Under the pieces are notes generated by a model. The model made no database searches. It saw only the letters and a program-made list of their open reading frames with translations, and was not told the origin of the DNA. From contig NZ_LQPG01000026.1 in assembly GCF_002102265.1 (NCBI RefSeq), positions 62,001 to 126,000 on the forward strand: 64,000 bases of DNA. Direction: 5' to 3'. This stretch comes from Mycolicibacter longobardus (lineage in GTDB: Bacteria; Actinomycetota; Actinomycetes; Mycobacteriales; Mycobacteriaceae). Positions 15,969-27,155 of this stretch are shown one piece after another; positions within the stretch are counted from its first letter, which is position 1; each line of letters begins with the position of its first letter. A program made the translations under genes and the position numbers.

Positions 15969-16471
15969 CCCCGATGCCGCGCCCACCCATCCAGATCGCC
16001 TGGGTCACCAGCGATCTGGCGGCCACGGAATCGACCCTGACCGCGCTGCTGGGCGTGCGGAAGTGGCTCCGTATGCCGGGAGTGCACTTTGCTCCCGACA
16101 CCTGCAGCTACCTGGGCGAGCCGGCGGACTTCGTCGCGGACATCGCCCTGAGCTACCTCGGTGACATGCAGTTGGAGCTGATCGCACCGGTGAACGGGCA
16201 CAGTCTCTATCAGGATTTCCTCTCCGACCAAGGGCCGGGTCTGCACCACATCTGCATCGAGGCCGAGGACCCCGAGAACTTCGAAGCTATGCTGAGTGAC
16301 GCCGTCGAGCAGGGCGCCCAGCTGGTCGCCCGGGGCGTGATGCCAGGGGGCATGAGTTTCGCCTACGTGTCGGCTGCCGACGCGGGTGTGCCTTACCTGG
16401 AGATCGCCTACATCCCGGCCGAGATCCGATCCGTCTTCGACTACATCAAACAGGAGCAGCGGCGCCAATGA
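15965..16471 (+). CDS. VOC (glyoxalase/dioxygenase-fold) family protein
   Basis: 168 residues with the two beta-alpha-beta-beta-beta modules of the vicinal oxygen chelate fold. Metal-ligand candidates are His in GLHHICIE (mid-chain), Glu in MQLELI and Glu near the end in YLEIAY. Methylmalonyl-CoA epimerases and many ring-cleaving enzymes share the arrangement, but the reaction cannot be chosen from sequence alone. It starts in the protease stop (ATGA) and ends in the flavoprotein start (ATGA), hinting that it acts with the flavoprotein on the same small molecule. Confidence 0.85.
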   Translation: MTPMPRPPIQIAWVTSDLAATESTLTALLGVRKWLRMPGVHFAPDTCSYLGEPADFVADIALSYLGDMQLELIAPVNGHSLYQDFLSDQGPGLHHICIEAEDPENFEAMLSDAVEQGAQLVARGVMPGGMSFAYVSAADAGVPYLEIAYIPAEIRSVFDYIKQEQRRQ

Positions 16472-17919
16472 GCACCCAGATACCGGAAACCATCAGCGCT
16501 GACGCAGTCTCGTCGTGGTCTGACGACGTCGATGTGGTGGTGATCGGTTTTGGTATCGGCGGCGGTTGCGCGGCGGTGAGCGCGGCGGCAGCCGGGGCCA
16601 AGGTGCTGGTGCTGGAGCGCGCCGCCGAGGCCGGCGGCACCACCGCGATGGCGGGTGGGCACTTCTACCTCGGCGGCGGCACCGCCGTTCAGGAGGCCAC
16701 CGGGCATCCCGACTCGGCCGATGAGATGTACAAGTACCTCGTCGCAGTCTCCCGCGAACCCGAGCACGACAAGATCCGGGCCTACTGCGAGGGCAGCGTC
16801 GAGCATTTCAACTGGTTGGAAGACCTCGGATTTCAGTTCGAGCGCAGCTACTACCCGGAGAAGGCGGTGATCCAGCCCAACACCGAAGGGCTGATGTACA
16901 CCGGCAACGAGAAGGTGTGGCCGTATCTGAATCAGGCCGTTCCGGCGCCGCGTGGGCACAAGGTCCCGGTGCCCGGCGACACCCAGGGAGCCAAGATCGT
17001 GATCGACCTGCTGCTCAAGCGGGCCGAGAGCCTCGGGGTGGAAATCCGCTACGAAACGGGCGCCACCGGTCTGGTCACCAATGACGCGGGTGCCGTCGTG
17101 GGCGTGACGTGGAAGCATTTCGCCGAAAGCGGTGCGATCAAAGCGAAGTCGGTGGTGATCGCGGCCGGCGGGTTCGTAATGAACCCGGAGATGGTCGCCG
17201 AGCACACGCCGAAGCTGGCGGAGAAGCCGTTCGTGCTCGGCAACACCTACGACGACGGCCTGGGCATCCGGATGGGGGTGTCGGTCGGTGGCGCTACCAA
17301 GCACATGGACCAGGTGTTCATCACCGCGCCGGTGTATCCGCCCTCGATCCTGCTCACCGGGATCATCGTCAACAAGGACGGCAAGCGCTTCGTCGCCGAG
17401 GATTCGTATCACTCACGCACGTCGGGCTATGTGATGGACCAGCCGGACAGCGCGGCGTTCCTGATCGTCGACGAGACCCATCTGCGTAAGCCGCAGGTGC
17501 CCTTGGTGCCGCTGATCGACGGCTGGGAGACCGTGCCGGAAATGGAAGCCGCACTGGGCATTCCGGAGGGAAACCTGGTGGCGACCCTGGACCGCTACAA
17601 CACCTACGCGGCCCGCGGCGAGGACCCGGACTTTCACAAGCAACCGCCGTTCCTGGCCGCGCAGGACACCGGGCCGTGGGGCGCGTTCGACCTGTCGCTG
17701 GGCAAGGCGATGTACGCCGGTTTCACCATCGGGGGGTTGGCGACCTCGGTGGACGGCGAGGTGCTGCGCGAAGACGGCCAGCCGGTACCGGGCCTCTACG
17801 CCGCCGGTGCCTGTGCGGCCAACATCGCCCAGGACGGCAAGGGCTACGCCAGTGGCACTCAGCTGGGGGAGGGCTCGTTCTTCGGCCGTCGGGCCGGCGC
17901 CCACGCGGCGCGCCGCTAG
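16468..17919 (+). CDS. FAD-dependent oxidoreductase of the fumarate reductase / 3-ketosteroid dehydrogenase type (Rv1817-like)
   Basis: 483 residues. The N-terminal FAD-binding motif G-x-G-x-x-G (GFGIGG, near 29) is followed by the acidic LVLE strand, then G-G-T-T-A-M-A-G-G typical of the KstD/fumarate reductase group. A C-terminal block ([11 protein letters not shown]... [15 protein letters not shown]) closes the FAD site. Such enzymes oxidise or reduce C-C bonds next to a carbonyl. Substrate unknown; neighbouring VOC and sterol-desaturase-like genes make a lipid or steroid-like compound possible, as an inference only. Confidence 0.88.
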   Translation: MSTQIPETISADAVSSWSDDVDVVVIGFGIGGGCAAVSAAAAGAKVLVLERAAEAGGTTAMAGGHFYLGGGTAVQEATGHPDSADEMYKYLVAVSREPEHDKIRAYCEGSVEHFNWLEDLGFQFERSYYPEKAVIQPNTEGLMYTGNEKVWPYLNQAVPAPRGHKVPVPGDTQGAKIVIDLLLKRAESLGVEIRYETGATGLVTNDAGAVVGVTWKHFAESGAIKAKSVVIAAGGFVMNPEMVAEHTPKLAEKPFVLGNTYDDGLGIRMGVSVGGATKHMDQVFITAPVYPPSILLTGIIVNKDGKRFVAEDSYHSRTSGYVMDQPDSAAFLIVDETHLRKPQVPLVPLIDGWETVPEMEAALGIPEGNLVATLDRYNTYAARGEDPDFHKQPPFLAAQDTGPWGAFDLSLGKAMYAGFTIGGLATSVDGEVLREDGQPVPGLYAAGACAANIAQDGKGYASGTQLGEGSFFGRRAGAHAARR

Positions 17920-17989
17920 CGCGAGCAGACATAGAGTCGCCCAGAAAGGCCTGCGGAGACACGATTCTGCGTCTGCTCGCCGCAGAAAA

Positions 17990-19924
17990 CTAGGCCGGGG
18001 ACAGTTCCCAGCGGCCCTGCCCGAGCAGCTCCAGCACATGCCGGTGGTGCTGGCGGACCGTGTGCCGGTGGCTGACGCTGACCAGGATGGTGTCGGGAAG
18101 CTCGGTGCGCAGCAGGCGGTACAGCGTCAGCTCCAGCCCCTCGTCGAGCGCGGACGTCGACTCGTCGAGGAACACCGCCTTGGGTCGGGTCAACAGAATT
18201 CGGGCGAACGCCACCCGCTGCTGCTCGCCGGGGGAGAGCACCTTGGCCCAGTCCTCGACGTTGTCGAGCTGGTCGATCAGGTGCGGAAGCATGACCTTGC
18301 CCAGCGCATCCACCAACGCGATGTCGGAGATCTCCTGCGGTGCCAGCGGATAGGCCACCACGGTCCGCAGATCACCCAGGGGGATGTAGGGCAGCTGCGA
18401 GATGAACATGGTCGCGTTGGCCGCTTCCGGGCGGCGCAGGGTGCCCGACGCGTACGGCCACAGCTGGGCCAGGCTGCGCAACAGGGTCGTCTTGCCGCTG
18501 CCCGACGGTCCGGCGATCATCAGCGCGTCGCCGATGCCCAGGTGTACGTCCAGCGCTTCGATCAGCGGGTCGCCCGCCGGACTGCGCACCTCGACGCCCT
18601 CGAGCGCCACCGTGCCGTCGGGACTGGGCTTCACCAGCAGCTCGGGCAGCTCGCGGGCCTCGCGGTTGGCCTCCACCAGCCCGTGCAGACGGATGATCGA
18701 GGCACGGTAACCGGCGAAGTTGTCGTAGGCGTTGCGGAAGAACGACAGGGAGTCGGAGATGTTGCCGAACGCGGAAGCGGTCTGCGCCACCCCGCCGAAC
18801 ATGATCTGGCCGTCGAACAGCCGCGGCGCCTGGATAACCCAGGGCAGCGGCACGATCGCCTGGCTCACCGACAGGTTCCAGCCCGCGAACCCGATGGTTC
18901 GGTTCACGAACTTCAGATAGTTGTCGACGATGGCCGAGAACCGCGCCCGCAGCTGAACCCGCTCGGCGAGCTCGCCCCGGTAGAACGCCACCGATTCGGC
19001 GGCGTCGCGCACCCGCACCAGCGCGTAGCGGAATGCGGCGTTGGTGAGCTCGTTGCGGAAACTCAGCCGGATCAGGGGCCGGCCGATCCAGAACGCCACG
19101 ATGGTCGCGATCGCGACGTAGACCAGGACGATCAGGAACATGGCCCGGGGAATGTCGACTCCCAACACCGTCAGGGTGCCCGAGAGGTTCCACAGGATGG
19201 CGGTGAACGACACCACCGTCACCATGGACTGCACGGCGCCGAACAGCAGGGTGCCGCCGGTGCCGTTGGCCGGCGCATTCGGATTGGCGCCGTTGCCCGC
19301 GGTGAAGATGTCGATGTCCTGCTGAATACGCTGGTCGGGGTTGTCGATCGCGCCTTCGATGGCCTCACCCACGGCCGGGTCGAGCGGCGTCTTGACGAAG
19401 TGGGCGCGATAGTAGGCCCGCCCGTCCAGCCAGTCCCCGGTGAGCCGTTCGGTGAGCCAGATACGCCAGTTCACCATGAAGTGCTGGGTCAGGTAGATGT
19501 CGAGCATCACCCGCGCGACGTGCAGCACTGCCATCAGGCTGAAGATGCCGATCGACATCCAGAACCCATGCACGCCAGACTGTTTGATGGCGTCGTCGCC
19601 GCCGGCGGCACCCTGGAACGCGGTCTGCAGCGACGAGTACATGTCGTTGCCCTGGAAGCTGAACAGCACGTTGAGCCGGACCGCGGTGATCACCGACAGC
19701 AGCAGCACGCCCAGCATCAGCCAGACCCGGACGCTGTCGCGTCCGGTGAAGTAGGCGCCGCTGATCTCCCAGAACTGGCGTCCCCAGCGCGTGCTCACCC
19801 GCAGCAGCGCCCCCACGGCCAGCACGCTGACGGCGCTGATCGTCCAGGCCACCGCGATCCACAGCAGCGAATCGGGCAGCGCATGGGCCCAGTCGATGGA
19901 CGGCTGGAACAGCTTCGAGTCCAC
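17990..19924 (-). CDS. bacA: BacA/SbmA-like ABC transporter with fused ATPase (Rv1819c-like)
   Basis: A 644-residue inner-membrane transporter. Residues 1-370 form the SbmA/BacA-like membrane domain and residues 400-640 the ATPase: Walker [10 protein letters not shown], signature LSPGEQQR, Walker B AVFLDES. The M. tuberculosis protein imports hydrophilic compounds including cobalamin and peptide antibiotics such as bleomycin. GTG 19924 follows GGAGA. It is transcribed away from secA2, and a 183-bp gap holds both upstream regions. Confidence 0.92.
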   Translation of the reverse strand: MDSKLFQPSIDWAHALPDSLLWIAVAWTISAVSVLAVGALLRVSTRWGRQFWEISGAYFTGRDSVRVWLMLGVLLLSVITAVRLNVLFSFQGNDMYSSLQTAFQGAAGGDDAIKQSGVHGFWMSIGIFSLMAVLHVARVMLDIYLTQHFMVNWRIWLTERLTGDWLDGRAYYRAHFVKTPLDPAVGEAIEGAIDNPDQRIQQDIDIFTAGNGANPNAPANGTGGTLLFGAVQSMVTVVSFTAILWNLSGTLTVLGVDIPRAMFLIVLVYVAIATIVAFWIGRPLIRLSFRNELTNAAFRYALVRVRDAAESVAFYRGELAERVQLRARFSAIVDNYLKFVNRTIGFAGWNLSVSQAIVPLPWVIQAPRLFDGQIMFGGVAQTASAFGNISDSLSFFRNAYDNFAGYRASIIRLHGLVEANREARELPELLVKPSPDGTVALEGVEVRSPAGDPLIEALDVHLGIGDALMIAGPSGSGKTTLLRSLAQLWPYASGTLRRPEAANATMFISQLPYIPLGDLRTVVAYPLAPQEISDIALVDALGKVMLPHLIDQLDNVEDWAKVLSPGEQQRVAFARILLTRPKAVFLDESTSALDEGLELTLYRLLRTELPDTILVSVSHRHTVRQHHRHVLELLGQGRWELSPA

Positions 19925-20107
19925 GGCTACGTCTCCTTGCCGTCCCTACCGCGCGAACGGCGTCGCGGCCGGTATCCGAGTTCGAGAAAATCCCGTGCGA
20001 ACCTACCGCAGGGGCGTGGCATCGCGCCGGATATGCGCCGCCGCGGCAACCCGGCAGGCGCGGTGCCCCCGGCTGATCAGGCGGCGGCCACCGCGTACCG
20101 TTGTGCT

Positions 20108-22462
20108 GTGGCTAACACCTCGAAAACTGCCTCCGGGACCACGCGTGCAAAATCCGGCCGGTTGAGCGGAAAATTCTGGAAACTGCTGGGCGCCAGCACC
20201 GAGAAGAACCAGAGTCGCTCGATGGCCGAGGTCGCGGCCGCCGCGGATTACGCGAAGAAGGCCGCCGGCCTCGACGACGAGCAGCTGCGCAAGGCCGCGC
20301 AACTGCTCAACCTCAAGGATCTGGCCGACGCCGCGGACATCCCGCAGTTTCTGGCGATCGCCCGGGAGGCCGCCGAACGCAGTATCGGCGAGCGTCCGTT
20401 CGACGTTCAGCTGCAGGGCGCGCTGCGGATGCTGGCCGGCGATGTGGTCGAGATGGCCACCGGTGAAGGCAAGACGCTCTCCGGTGCGATCGCCGCCGCC
20501 GGATACGCGATCGGCGGGCGCCACGTGCACGTCGTCACGATCAACGACTACCTGGCCCGCCGTGACGCCGAATGGATGGGGCCGCTGCTGACCGCGCTGG
20601 GAGTCACCGTCGGCTGGATCACCGCCGACTCCACCTCCGCCGAACGCCGGGCCGCCTACCGCTGCGATGTCACCTACGCGTCGGTCAACGAGATCGGCTT
20701 CGACGTGCTGCGTGACCAGCTGGTCACCGACGTCGAGGATCTGGTCTCGCCCAACCCCGACGTGGCGCTGATCGACGAGGCGGACTCGGTGCTCGTCGAC
20801 GAGGCGCTGGTGCCGCTGGTGCTGGCCGGCACCACCCACCGCGAGACGCCGCGGATGGAGATCGTGGAGCTGATCGGGCGGCTCACCCCCGGCGTGGACT
20901 ACGACTCCGACGAAGACCGGCGCAACATCCACCTCACCGAGGTCGGGGCACGCAAGGTCGAGAAGGCGCTCGGCGGTATCGACCTGTACTCCGAGGAACA
21001 CGTGGTGTCCACGCTGACCGAGGTCAACGTCGCCCTGCACGCCCACGTGCTGCTGCAGCGCGACGTGCACTACATCGTCCGCGACGGCAAGGTGCAGCTG
21101 ATCAACGCCTCCCGCGGCCGGATCGCCGCCCTGCAACGCTGGCCGGACGGCCTGCAGGCCGCGGTGGAGGCCAAAGAGGGCATCGAGACCACCGAGACCG
21201 GCGAGGTGCTCGACACCATCACGGTGCAGGCCCTGGTCAACCGGTACCCGACCGTGTGCGGCATGACCGGCACGGCGCTGGCCGCCGGCGAACAGCTGCG
21301 GCAGTTCTACCAGCTGGGCGTGTCGCCGATCGCGCCGAACATGCCGAACATCCGGGAGGACGAGGCAGACCGCGTCTACATCACCGCGGCGGCCAAGAAC
21401 GACGCGATCGTCGAGCACATCGTCGAGGTACACGCCACCGGCCAGCCGGTGCTGGTCGGAACCCACGACGTCGCCGAGTCCGAGGAACTGCACGAGCGCC
21501 TGCGCAAGCGCGGGGTCCCGGCGGTGGTGCTCAATGCCAAGAACGACGCCGAAGAGGCCACCGTGATCGCCGAGGCCGGCAAGCTCGGTGTGGTCACCGT
21601 CTCCACCCAGATGGCCGGGCGCGGCACCGACATCCGGCTCGGCGGATCGGACGAGACCGACCACGACCAGATCGTCGAACTGGGCGGGCTGCACGTGATC
21701 GGAACCGGACGGCAACACACCCAACGCCTCGACAACCAGCTGCGGGGCCGCGCCGGCCGTCAGGGCGACCCGGGGTCCTCGGTGTTCTTCTCCAGCTGGG
21801 AGGACGAGGTCGCCGCGACCAACCTGGAAGCCAACAAGCTGCCCACCGAGACCGATGAGGACGGCCGGATCCTCAGCCCCAAGGCCTCCGGGATGCTCGA
21901 CCACGCGCAGCGCATCGCCGAGGGCAAGCTGCTCGACATCCACGCCAATACCTGGCGGTACAACCAGCTGATCGCCCAGCAGCGCGCCATCATCGTGGAG
22001 CGGCGCAACGCGCTGCTGTCCACCCCGGCGGCCCGCGAGGAGCTCGCCGAGTTGACCCCGCAGCGCTACGCCGAGCTGAAGAAGCAGCTGGGGGAGGACG
22101 CCGACGCCAAGCTGGAGAAGATCTGCCGGCTGATCATGCTCTACCACCTGGACCGTGGCTGGGCCGATCACCTGGCGTATCTGGCCGACATCCGGGAGAG
22201 CATCCACCTGCGCGCGCTGGGCCGGCAGAACCCGCTCGACGAGTTCCACCGGATGGCCCTGGACGCCTTCGCGTCGCTGGCCGCCGACGCCATCGAAGCG
22301 GCCCAGCAGACCTTGGAGACCTCGGATTCCATCGAATCCGAGCCCGGTATCGACCTGTCGAAGCTGGCACGGCCCACCTCGACGTGGACCTACATGGTCC
22401 GGGACAACCCGCTGAGCGACGACAGCATGGACGCGCTGAGCCTGCCCGGGATCTTCCGCTAG
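20108..22462 (+). CDS. secA2: Accessory Sec translocase ATPase SecA2
   Basis: 784 residues, the length expected for mycobacterial SecA2, which exports a small set of proteins without classical signals. Motifs: Walker A ATGEGKT (near 119), DEAD-box DEAD (near 223), MTGT (near 390) and the C-terminal helicase block QMAGRGTDI. It lacks the long C-terminal linker and Zn-binding tail of SecA1. The frame is open far upstream, but that part is antisense to the ABC transporter gene; GTG 20108 gives the family N-terminus. pgsA2 and the DUF881 cluster follow closely. Confidence 0.95.
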   Translation: MANTSKTASGTTRAKSGRLSGKFWKLLGASTEKNQSRSMAEVAAAADYAKKAAGLDDEQLRKAAQLLNLKDLADAADIPQFLAIAREAAERSIGERPFDVQLQGALRMLAGDVVEMATGEGKTLSGAIAAAGYAIGGRHVHVVTINDYLARRDAEWMGPLLTALGVTVGWITADSTSAERRAAYRCDVTYASVNEIGFDVLRDQLVTDVEDLVSPNPDVALIDEADSVLVDEALVPLVLAGTTHRETPRMEIVELIGRLTPGVDYDSDEDRRNIHLTEVGARKVEKALGGIDLYSEEHVVSTLTEVNVALHAHVLLQRDVHYIVRDGKVQLINASRGRIAALQRWPDGLQAAVEAKEGIETTETGEVLDTITVQALVNRYPTVCGMTGTALAAGEQLRQFYQLGVSPIAPNMPNIREDEADRVYITAAAKNDAIVEHIVEVHATGQPVLVGTHDVAESEELHERLRKRGVPAVVLNAKNDAEEATVIAEAGKLGVVTVSTQMAGRGTDIRLGGSDETDHDQIVELGGLHVIGTGRQHTQRLDNQLRGRAGRQGDPGSSVFFSSWEDEVAATNLEANKLPTETDEDGRILSPKASGMLDHAQRIAEGKLLDIHANTWRYNQLIAQQRAIIVERRNALLSTPAAREELAELTPQRYAELKKQLGEDADAKLEKICRLIMLYHLDRGWADHLAYLADIRESIHLRALGRQNPLDEFHRMALDAFASLAADAIEAAQQTLETSDSIESEPGIDLSKLARPTSTWTYMVRDNPLSDDSMDALSLPGIFR

Positions 22463-22471
22463 GGGGTCGGT

Positions 22472-23074
22472 ATGCCTGCCGGGTCCGGCACCGATCGAAC
22501 CCAAGACCGGGTGCTCACGGTGCCCAACGTCATCAGCCTGGCCCGTCTGGGCCTGATCGGTGTCTTCCTCTATCTGATGCTGGTCGCGCGGGCCGACGGG
22601 CCGGCGGTGGCGACGCTGATGCTCAGTGGCGCTTCGGACTGGGTCGACGGCAAGCTGGCCCGGCTGCTGGATCAGTCCTCGGCGCTGGGAGCCCTGCTCG
22701 ACCCGGCGATCGACCGGCTCTACATGGTGGCGATACCGATCGTCTTCGGTGTGCGCGGCATGGTGCCCTGGTGGATCATCGGCACCCTGCTGGCCCGCGA
22801 CGTGCTGCTGGCCGCGGTGTTGCCGGTGCTGCGCAGCCGGGGACTGATCGCGCTGCCGGTGATCTACATCGGCAAAGCCGGCACCTTCGCGCTGATGTCG
22901 GCGTTTCCGCTGATCCTGCTGGGGCAGTGGGACGCGCTGTGGAGCCGGGTGGTGCTGTCGGTGGGATGGGCCTTCCTGATCTGGGGTCTGGGCATGTACC
23001 TGTGGGCATTCGTGCTGTATCTGATCCAAGTCAGGCTGGTGGTCCGCACGATGCCGAAGGTCCCCGGTGGCTGA
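22472..23074 (+). CDS. pgsA2: CDP-alcohol phosphatidyltransferase PgsA2
   Basis: A 200-residue membrane enzyme that joins CDP-diacylglycerol to an alcohol. The full signature D-x2-D-G-x2-A-R-x8-G-x3-D-x3-D is present ([11 protein letters not shown]... ALLDPAIDR, about 49-76), with further membrane helices after it. The gene name follows M. tuberculosis Rv1822; the actual alcohol (glycerol phosphate is assumed) is not shown by sequence. It begins 9 bp after secA2 and overlaps the next gene by 8 bp. Confidence 0.92.
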   Translation: MPAGSGTDRTQDRVLTVPNVISLARLGLIGVFLYLMLVARADGPAVATLMLSGASDWVDGKLARLLDQSSALGALLDPAIDRLYMVAIPIVFGVRGMVPWWIIGTLLARDVLLAAVLPVLRSRGLIALPVIYIGKAGTFALMSAFPLILLGQWDALWSRVVLSVGWAFLIWGLGMYLWAFVLYLIQVRLVVRTMPKVPGG

Positions 23075-23999
23075 CCCGTTCTTCGCGCTGAGCGGTTATG
23101 ACTCCCAGGGCGGCCGGGGCGCCCACGAGGCCGGCGCGCCGCAGACATTCGCGGTGCCCTCACTGCTGCGCTCGCTGCTCTCAGAACATCTGGACCCCGG
23201 CTATGCCGCCGCGGCCGCCGAGCGCGAACGCCGGGAAGGGGATGAGCCCGCGGAGACCGCGCGGACCGCGAGCTGGCTGTGGGAGGCGCTGGCGGCGCTG
23301 CTGGTGGCGACGGTGTTCGCCGTAGCGGTCGCCCAGGCCCGGTCCGTGGCGCCCGGGGTGCGCGACGCCCAGCAGGTGCTGGCCGCCAACGTGCGGTCGG
23401 CCGAAGCCGTCACCGGCCGGCTCGCCGACAAACGTGACACCTACGCGAATCGCGTCGACGAGCTGCGCCGGCACCGACTGGCCGACGACGCCGAAGGGCA
23501 GCGGGTGCTGGCCGGCCTCGACGCGCTCAGTCTGGAGGCCGCCAGCACCCGGGTGACCGGGCCGGGTCTGACCGTCACCGTGACCGATCCCGGGGTGGGG
23601 CGAAACCTCTCCGATGCCTCCAAACAACGGGTGTCGGGCAGCCAACAGATCATCTTGGACCGCGACCTGCAGCTCGTCGTCAACTCGCTGTGGGCCAGCG
23701 GCGCCGAGGCGATCGCGGTCGGCGACGTCCGCATCGGTCCCAACGTGACGATCCGGCAGGCCGGCGGCGCCATCCTGGTCGACAACAAGCCGATCAGCAG
23801 TCCCTACACGCTGCAGGCCATCGGCCCGCCCCGCGAGTTGCGCGACGCCTTCGACCGCACCCCGGGCCTGTACCGGCTGCGGCTGCTGGAGATGTCCTAC
23901 GGAGTGGTGGTGCGCGTCGACGGCCGGACGGCCGACCTGACGCTACCCGCGGGATCGGTCCGAGATGTCCGGTTTGCCAAACAGATAGGGGAGTCGTGA
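23067..23999 (+). CDS. DUF881 membrane-anchored protein (Rv1823-like)
   Basis: 310 residues: an N-terminal cytosolic stretch (1-68), one membrane helix (about 70-92), a coiled-coil-prone segment (95-155) and an extracellular DUF881 domain (155-305). DUF881 proteins occur in Gram-positive bacteria near division and cell-wall genes; exact role unknown. GTG 23067 lies inside the end of pgsA2. A second DUF881 gene lies 409 bp downstream with a small membrane protein between. Confidence 0.9.
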   Translation: MADPFFALSGYDSQGGRGAHEAGAPQTFAVPSLLRSLLSEHLDPGYAAAAAERERREGDEPAETARTASWLWEALAALLVATVFAVAVAQARSVAPGVRDAQQVLAANVRSAEAVTGRLADKRDTYANRVDELRRHRLADDAEGQRVLAGLDALSLEAASTRVTGPGLTVTVTDPGVGRNLSDASKQRVSGSQQIILDRDLQLVVNSLWASGAEAIAVGDVRIGPNVTIRQAGGAILVDNKPISSPYTLQAIGPPRELRDAFDRTPGLYRLRLLEMSYGVVVRVDGRTADLTLPAGSVRDVRFAKQIGES

Positions 24000-24069
24000 C
24001 GCAAGCTTGCGCTGCGGGCCATGACGCCGTCGGTGTCGGTCCGGTTCAGCAGACTGGAGTGGGTTCTCG

Positions 24070-24402
24070 ATGATCGGTATCGCCGCACTGATCGCCGGCA
24101 TCGTGCTGGGACTGGTTTTTCATCCCAGCGTGCCGGAGGTGGTCCAGCCCTACTTGCCGATCGCCGTGGTGGCGGCATTGGATGCCGTGTTCGGCGGCCT
24201 GCGCGCCTACCTGGAGCGGATCTTCGACGCCAAGGTGTTCGTGGTGTCGTTCGTGTTCAACGTCCTGGTCGCGGCGTTGATCGTCTACGTCGGCGACCAG
24301 TTGGGGGTCGGCACCCAATTGTCGACCGCGATCATCGTGGTGCTGGGCATCCGCATCTTCGGCAACGCCGCGGCGCTGCGGCGACGGCTTTTCGGGGCCT
24401 GA
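24070..24402 (+). CDS. Small membrane protein, DUF1290/Sbp family (Rv1824-like)
   Basis: 110 residues with three hydrophobic segments and short loops, matching the small basic protein family found between the two DUF881 genes in actinobacteria. The sequence L-P-I-A-V-V-A-A-L-D-A-V-F-G-G is the conserved core. No enzyme motif is seen. The fixed position suggests a complex with the two DUF881 proteins at the division site, as inference. The gap before the gene (70 bp) shows no clear feature. Confidence 0.88.
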   Translation: MIGIAALIAGIVLGLVFHPSVPEVVQPYLPIAVVAALDAVFGGLRAYLERIFDAKVFVVSFVFNVLVAALIVYVGDQLGVGTQLSTAIIVVLGIRIFGNAAALRRRLFGA

Positions 24403-24407
24403 CGGGC

Positions 24408-25178
24408 ATGAGTAGCACCGATCCGGCGCACGGCCGGCACGAGCGGCCAGAGTCGCCCGAGCCGAACGGTGCTCCGCGGCAGCGCGGCCGCTCCGGGTTG
24501 TTGTTCAGCGTGCTCGCGACGCTGCTGTGCCTGCTGCTGGGGGTGGCGATCGTCACTCAGGTCCGCCAGACCGACTCCGGAGACGCGCTCGAGACGGCAC
24601 GGCCCGCCGATCTGCTGGTGCTGTTGGACTCGTTGCGCCAGCGCGAAGCCGCACTCAACACCGAGGTCGCCGAACTGCAGCAGACCCTCAACGCGCTGCA
24701 GGAGTCCGGCAGCTCCGATCAGGCCGCCATCGACAACGCCCAGGCCCGGCTGGCCGCCCTGGCGATCATGATCGGCACCGTCGGTGCGGTCGGGCCCGGC
24801 GTCGTGATCACCGTCGACGATCCGGCCCGGGGCGTCGCGTCCGAGACGATGCTCGACGTGATCAACGAGCTGCGGGCGGCCGGTGCGGAGGCGATGGAGG
24901 TCCGCGACGCCATGAAGGCGGTGCGGATCGGGGTGGACTCGTGGGTTGCCGGCATGCCCGGGGCCCTGGAGTTCGACGGGACGGCTCTGACGCCACCGTA
25001 TTCCGTTCTGGCGATTGGCGATCCCCCGACCCTGGCCGCCGCGATGAACATTCCCGGCGGGGCGGTCGACAGCGTCAAGCGGCTCGGCGGCGCCATGGGA
25101 GTCCAGCAGGCCGACCACGTGGAGGTGACCGTGTTGCGGCAACCGAAACCACGCCAATACGCTCAGCCAGTCAAGTGA
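24408..25178 (+). CDS. DUF881 membrane-anchored protein (Rv1825-like)
   Basis: 256 residues: cytosolic N-terminus (1-24), membrane helix (about 26-46), coiled coil with Q/L-rich heptads (70-105) and DUF881 domain (115-250). A cell-wall-related role has been proposed for homologues; the biochemical activity is unknown. The ATG at 24408 starts 5 bp after the preceding stop and gives a proper membrane topology. gcvH follows after 28 bp, giving the fixed order DUF881-sbp-DUF881-gcvH-garA. Confidence 0.9.
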   Translation: MSSTDPAHGRHERPESPEPNGAPRQRGRSGLLFSVLATLLCLLLGVAIVTQVRQTDSGDALETARPADLLVLLDSLRQREAALNTEVAELQQTLNALQESGSSDQAAIDNAQARLAALAIMIGTVGAVGPGVVITVDDPARGVASETMLDVINELRAAGAEAMEVRDAMKAVRIGVDSWVAGMPGALEFDGTALTPPYSVLAIGDPPTLAAAMNIPGGAVDSVKRLGGAMGVQQADHVEVTVLRQPKPRQYAQPVK

Positions 25179-25206
25179 GCCCGACAGCGCAAGGAGCACA
25201 ATCACC

Positions 25207-25620
25207 GTGAGCTCGGAAAATTTGGTCCCATCCGACCTGCACTACACCGCCGAGCACGAATGGGTTCGGCGCACCGGCTCCGACACCGTCCGGGTGGGTA
25301 TCACCGATTTCGCGCAGGCGGCACTGGGTGACGTGGTCTTCGTGCAACTGCCCGGCGAGGGCACCCAGGTCACCGCGGGTGAGGCCTTCGGTGAGGTGGA
25401 GTCGACCAAATCCGTCTCGGATCTCTACGCGCCGATCACGGCCTCGGTGATCGCGGTGAACGCCGATCTGGAGGCCAACCCGCAGCTGGTGAACTCCGAT
25501 CCGTACGGGGCCGGCTGGTTGCTGGAACTTCAGGTGGCGAACGCGGATTCGGCGGCCTTGGACCAGAGTCTGTCGGGGTTGCTGACCGCCGAGGCCTACC
25601 GCGCGACGCTGGCCGAATGA
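25207..25620 (+). CDS. gcvH: Glycine cleavage system H protein
   Basis: A 137-residue lipoyl carrier that shuttles the aminomethyl group between the P, T and L proteins of glycine cleavage. The lipoyl lysine lies in [15 protein letters not shown] (Lys near 65) between the two beta-hairpins. GTG 25207 follows AAGGAG. gcvB lies 5 kb downstream behind a glycine riboswitch, while gcvH has none that I can see, so the two are controlled separately. garA, a regulator of central nitrogen metabolism, follows. Confidence 0.95.
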   Translation: MSSENLVPSDLHYTAEHEWVRRTGSDTVRVGITDFAQAALGDVVFVQLPGEGTQVTAGEAFGEVESTKSVSDLYAPITASVIAVNADLEANPQLVNSDPYGAGWLLELQVANADSAALDQSLSGLLTAEAYRATLAE

Positions 25621-25795
25621 CGATTGCTAGCCTGCCTGCCGGGACGAGCGGGCATCCGCCCGACACGATCCCGCCGTGCGGGGGACATGACGGACCGCTG
25701 CGCGGTACGGTCGACTCAACGATTCAGGGTTCGGCGCAAGAGATGTCCGGCGGACGCGACCAGGTAGCACCACAGCGGCCAGTGAGGAGTAGCGG

Positions 25796-26281
25796 GTGAC
25801 GGAGAAGGACCCGGCAATGGGGCAAGACCAGGCAGGCGACGAGGTCACCGTGGAAACCACATCGGTTTTCCGTGCTGACTTCCTCAACGAACTCGACGCC
25901 CCCGCGCAGGCGGGCGGTGAGAGCCTGACCTCGGGCGTGGAAGGGCTGCCCGTGGGATCGGCGTTGCTGGTCGTCAAGCGCGGTCCCAACGCCGGATCGC
26001 GTTTCCTGCTTGACCAGCCGGTCACCGCAGCCGGCCGGCACCCCGACAGCGACATCTTCCTCGATGACGTCACGGTCAGCCGCCGTCATGCCGAGTTCCG
26101 GCTGGAGGGCAACGAGTTTCAGGTCGTCGACGTCGGCAGCCTCAACGGCACCTACGTCAACCGGGAGCCGGTCGACTCGGCGGTTCTGGTCAACGGCGAC
26201 GAGGTCCAGGTCGGCAAGTTCCGCCTGGTGTTCCTGACCGGCCCGAAGACCGGTGAGACTGAGGCCGGGCCGGGGAGCTAG
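25796..26281 (+). CDS. garA: FHA-domain metabolic regulator GarA
   Basis: 161 residues. The N-terminal tail holds the phospho-acceptor motif [10 protein letters not shown] (Thr21 and Thr22), followed by the FHA domain with S-x-x-H and N-G-T ([16 protein letters not shown]). In mycobacteria PknG or PknB phosphorylates the tail, which then folds onto the FHA domain and frees GarA's targets: 2-oxoglutarate decarboxylase, glutamate dehydrogenase and glutamate synthase. Starts at GTG after GAGGAGT. The stop shares one base with the next start (TAGTG). Confidence 0.96.
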   Translation: MTEKDPAMGQDQAGDEVTVETTSVFRADFLNELDAPAQAGGESLTSGVEGLPVGSALLVVKRGPNAGSRFLLDQPVTAAGRHPDSDIFLDDVTVSRRHAEFRLEGNEFQVVDVGSLNGTYVNREPVDSAVLVNGDEVQVGKFRLVFLTGPKTGETEAGPGS

Positions 26282-27018
26282 TGAGCGCGCCTGACAGCCC
26301 TGAACTGGCTGGGATGTCGATCGGAGCGGTGCTGGATCTGCTCCGACCGGATTTTCCTGATGTCACGGTCTCCAAGATTCGCTTCCTGGAGACCGAGGGG
26401 CTGGTCATGCCGCAGCGCGCGGCGTCGGGCTACCGGCGATTCAGCGCTTACGACTGCGCCCGGCTGCGTTATGTGCTGACCGCGCAACGTGACCACTACC
26501 TGCCGCTGAAGGTGATCAAGGCGCGCCTGGACGCCGAACCGGACGGCGCGCTGCCGTTGGCCGAGTCGCCTTACTCGGTGCCGCGGCTGGTGCCGGACGC
26601 CGGTGAGCCCGGCCATAACGGGACGGCGCTGCCGGCGCCGCCCAGGCAGGTCCGGCTGAGTCGGGAGGATCTGCTGGAGCGCTCGGGTGCCGATGACATC
26701 CTGCTGACGGCACTGGTGAGATCGGGTGTGATCACGCCCGGCCCCGGGGGTCTTTTCGACGAGCACGCCGTCGTCATCGTGCAATGCGCGCGCGGGCTGG
26801 CCGAATACGGCGTCGAGCCGCGGCACCTGCGGGCGTTCCGCTCCGCGGCCGACCGGCAGTCCGACTTGATCGCCCAGATCGCCGGGCCGCTGGTCAAGGG
26901 GGGCAAAGAGGGCGCGCGTGACCGCGCCGACGACCTGGCGCGCGAGGTTGCGGCGCTGGCGATCGCGCTGCACACCGCGCTGCTCAAGTCCGCGGTACAC
27001 GACGTCCTGCACCGCTGA
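26281..27018 (+). CDS. MerR-family transcriptional regulator (Rv1828-like)
   Basis: 245 residues with an N-terminal winged helix-turn-helix of the MerR type ([10 protein letters not shown] ... Y-R-R-F, about 12-80) and a C-terminal helical region that probably binds an effector or forms the dimer. Target genes are not evident here. It is translationally linked to garA by a one-base overlap. The homologue and a second MerR gene (27884) flank the nuclease-type gene in M. tuberculosis as well. Confidence 0.9.
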   Translation: MSAPDSPELAGMSIGAVLDLLRPDFPDVTVSKIRFLETEGLVMPQRAASGYRRFSAYDCARLRYVLTAQRDHYLPLKVIKARLDAEPDGALPLAESPYSVPRLVPDAGEPGHNGTALPAPPRQVRLSREDLLERSGADDILLTALVRSGVITPGPGGLFDEHAVVIVQCARGLAEYGVEPRHLRAFRSAADRQSDLIAQIAGPLVKGGKEGARDRADDLAREVAALAIALHTALLKSAVHDVLHR

Positions 27019-27096
27019 GGACTAGACTCGCCTCGGCGGCTTGTTGTGTGACACGCGGTTGTCCGGCCGGGGGTTCGCAGCGAGTCATACTGGGAC

Positions 27097-27128
27097 ACAG
27101 GGACTTGGGACAACAGGGACTTGGGACA
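27097..27128 (+). repeat. 16-bp tandem duplication upstream of the nuclease-type gene
   Basis: Two perfect adjacent copies of ACAGGGACTTGGGACA, flanked by partial units (GGGAC before, CAGG after), 28 bp before the next start. It probably arose by slippage. Its position in the leader may affect promoter spacing or the message, but no operator is recognised. Confidence 0.7.
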
Positions 27129-27155
27129 CAGGCGAATGCGGAGGGCTGACTGGAG

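Noticed and set aside
17807..20107. Long open frame continuing upstream of secA2
   Set aside because: It is antisense to the BacA-like gene, of GC-rich random composition, and the SecA2 family starts at GTG 20108.
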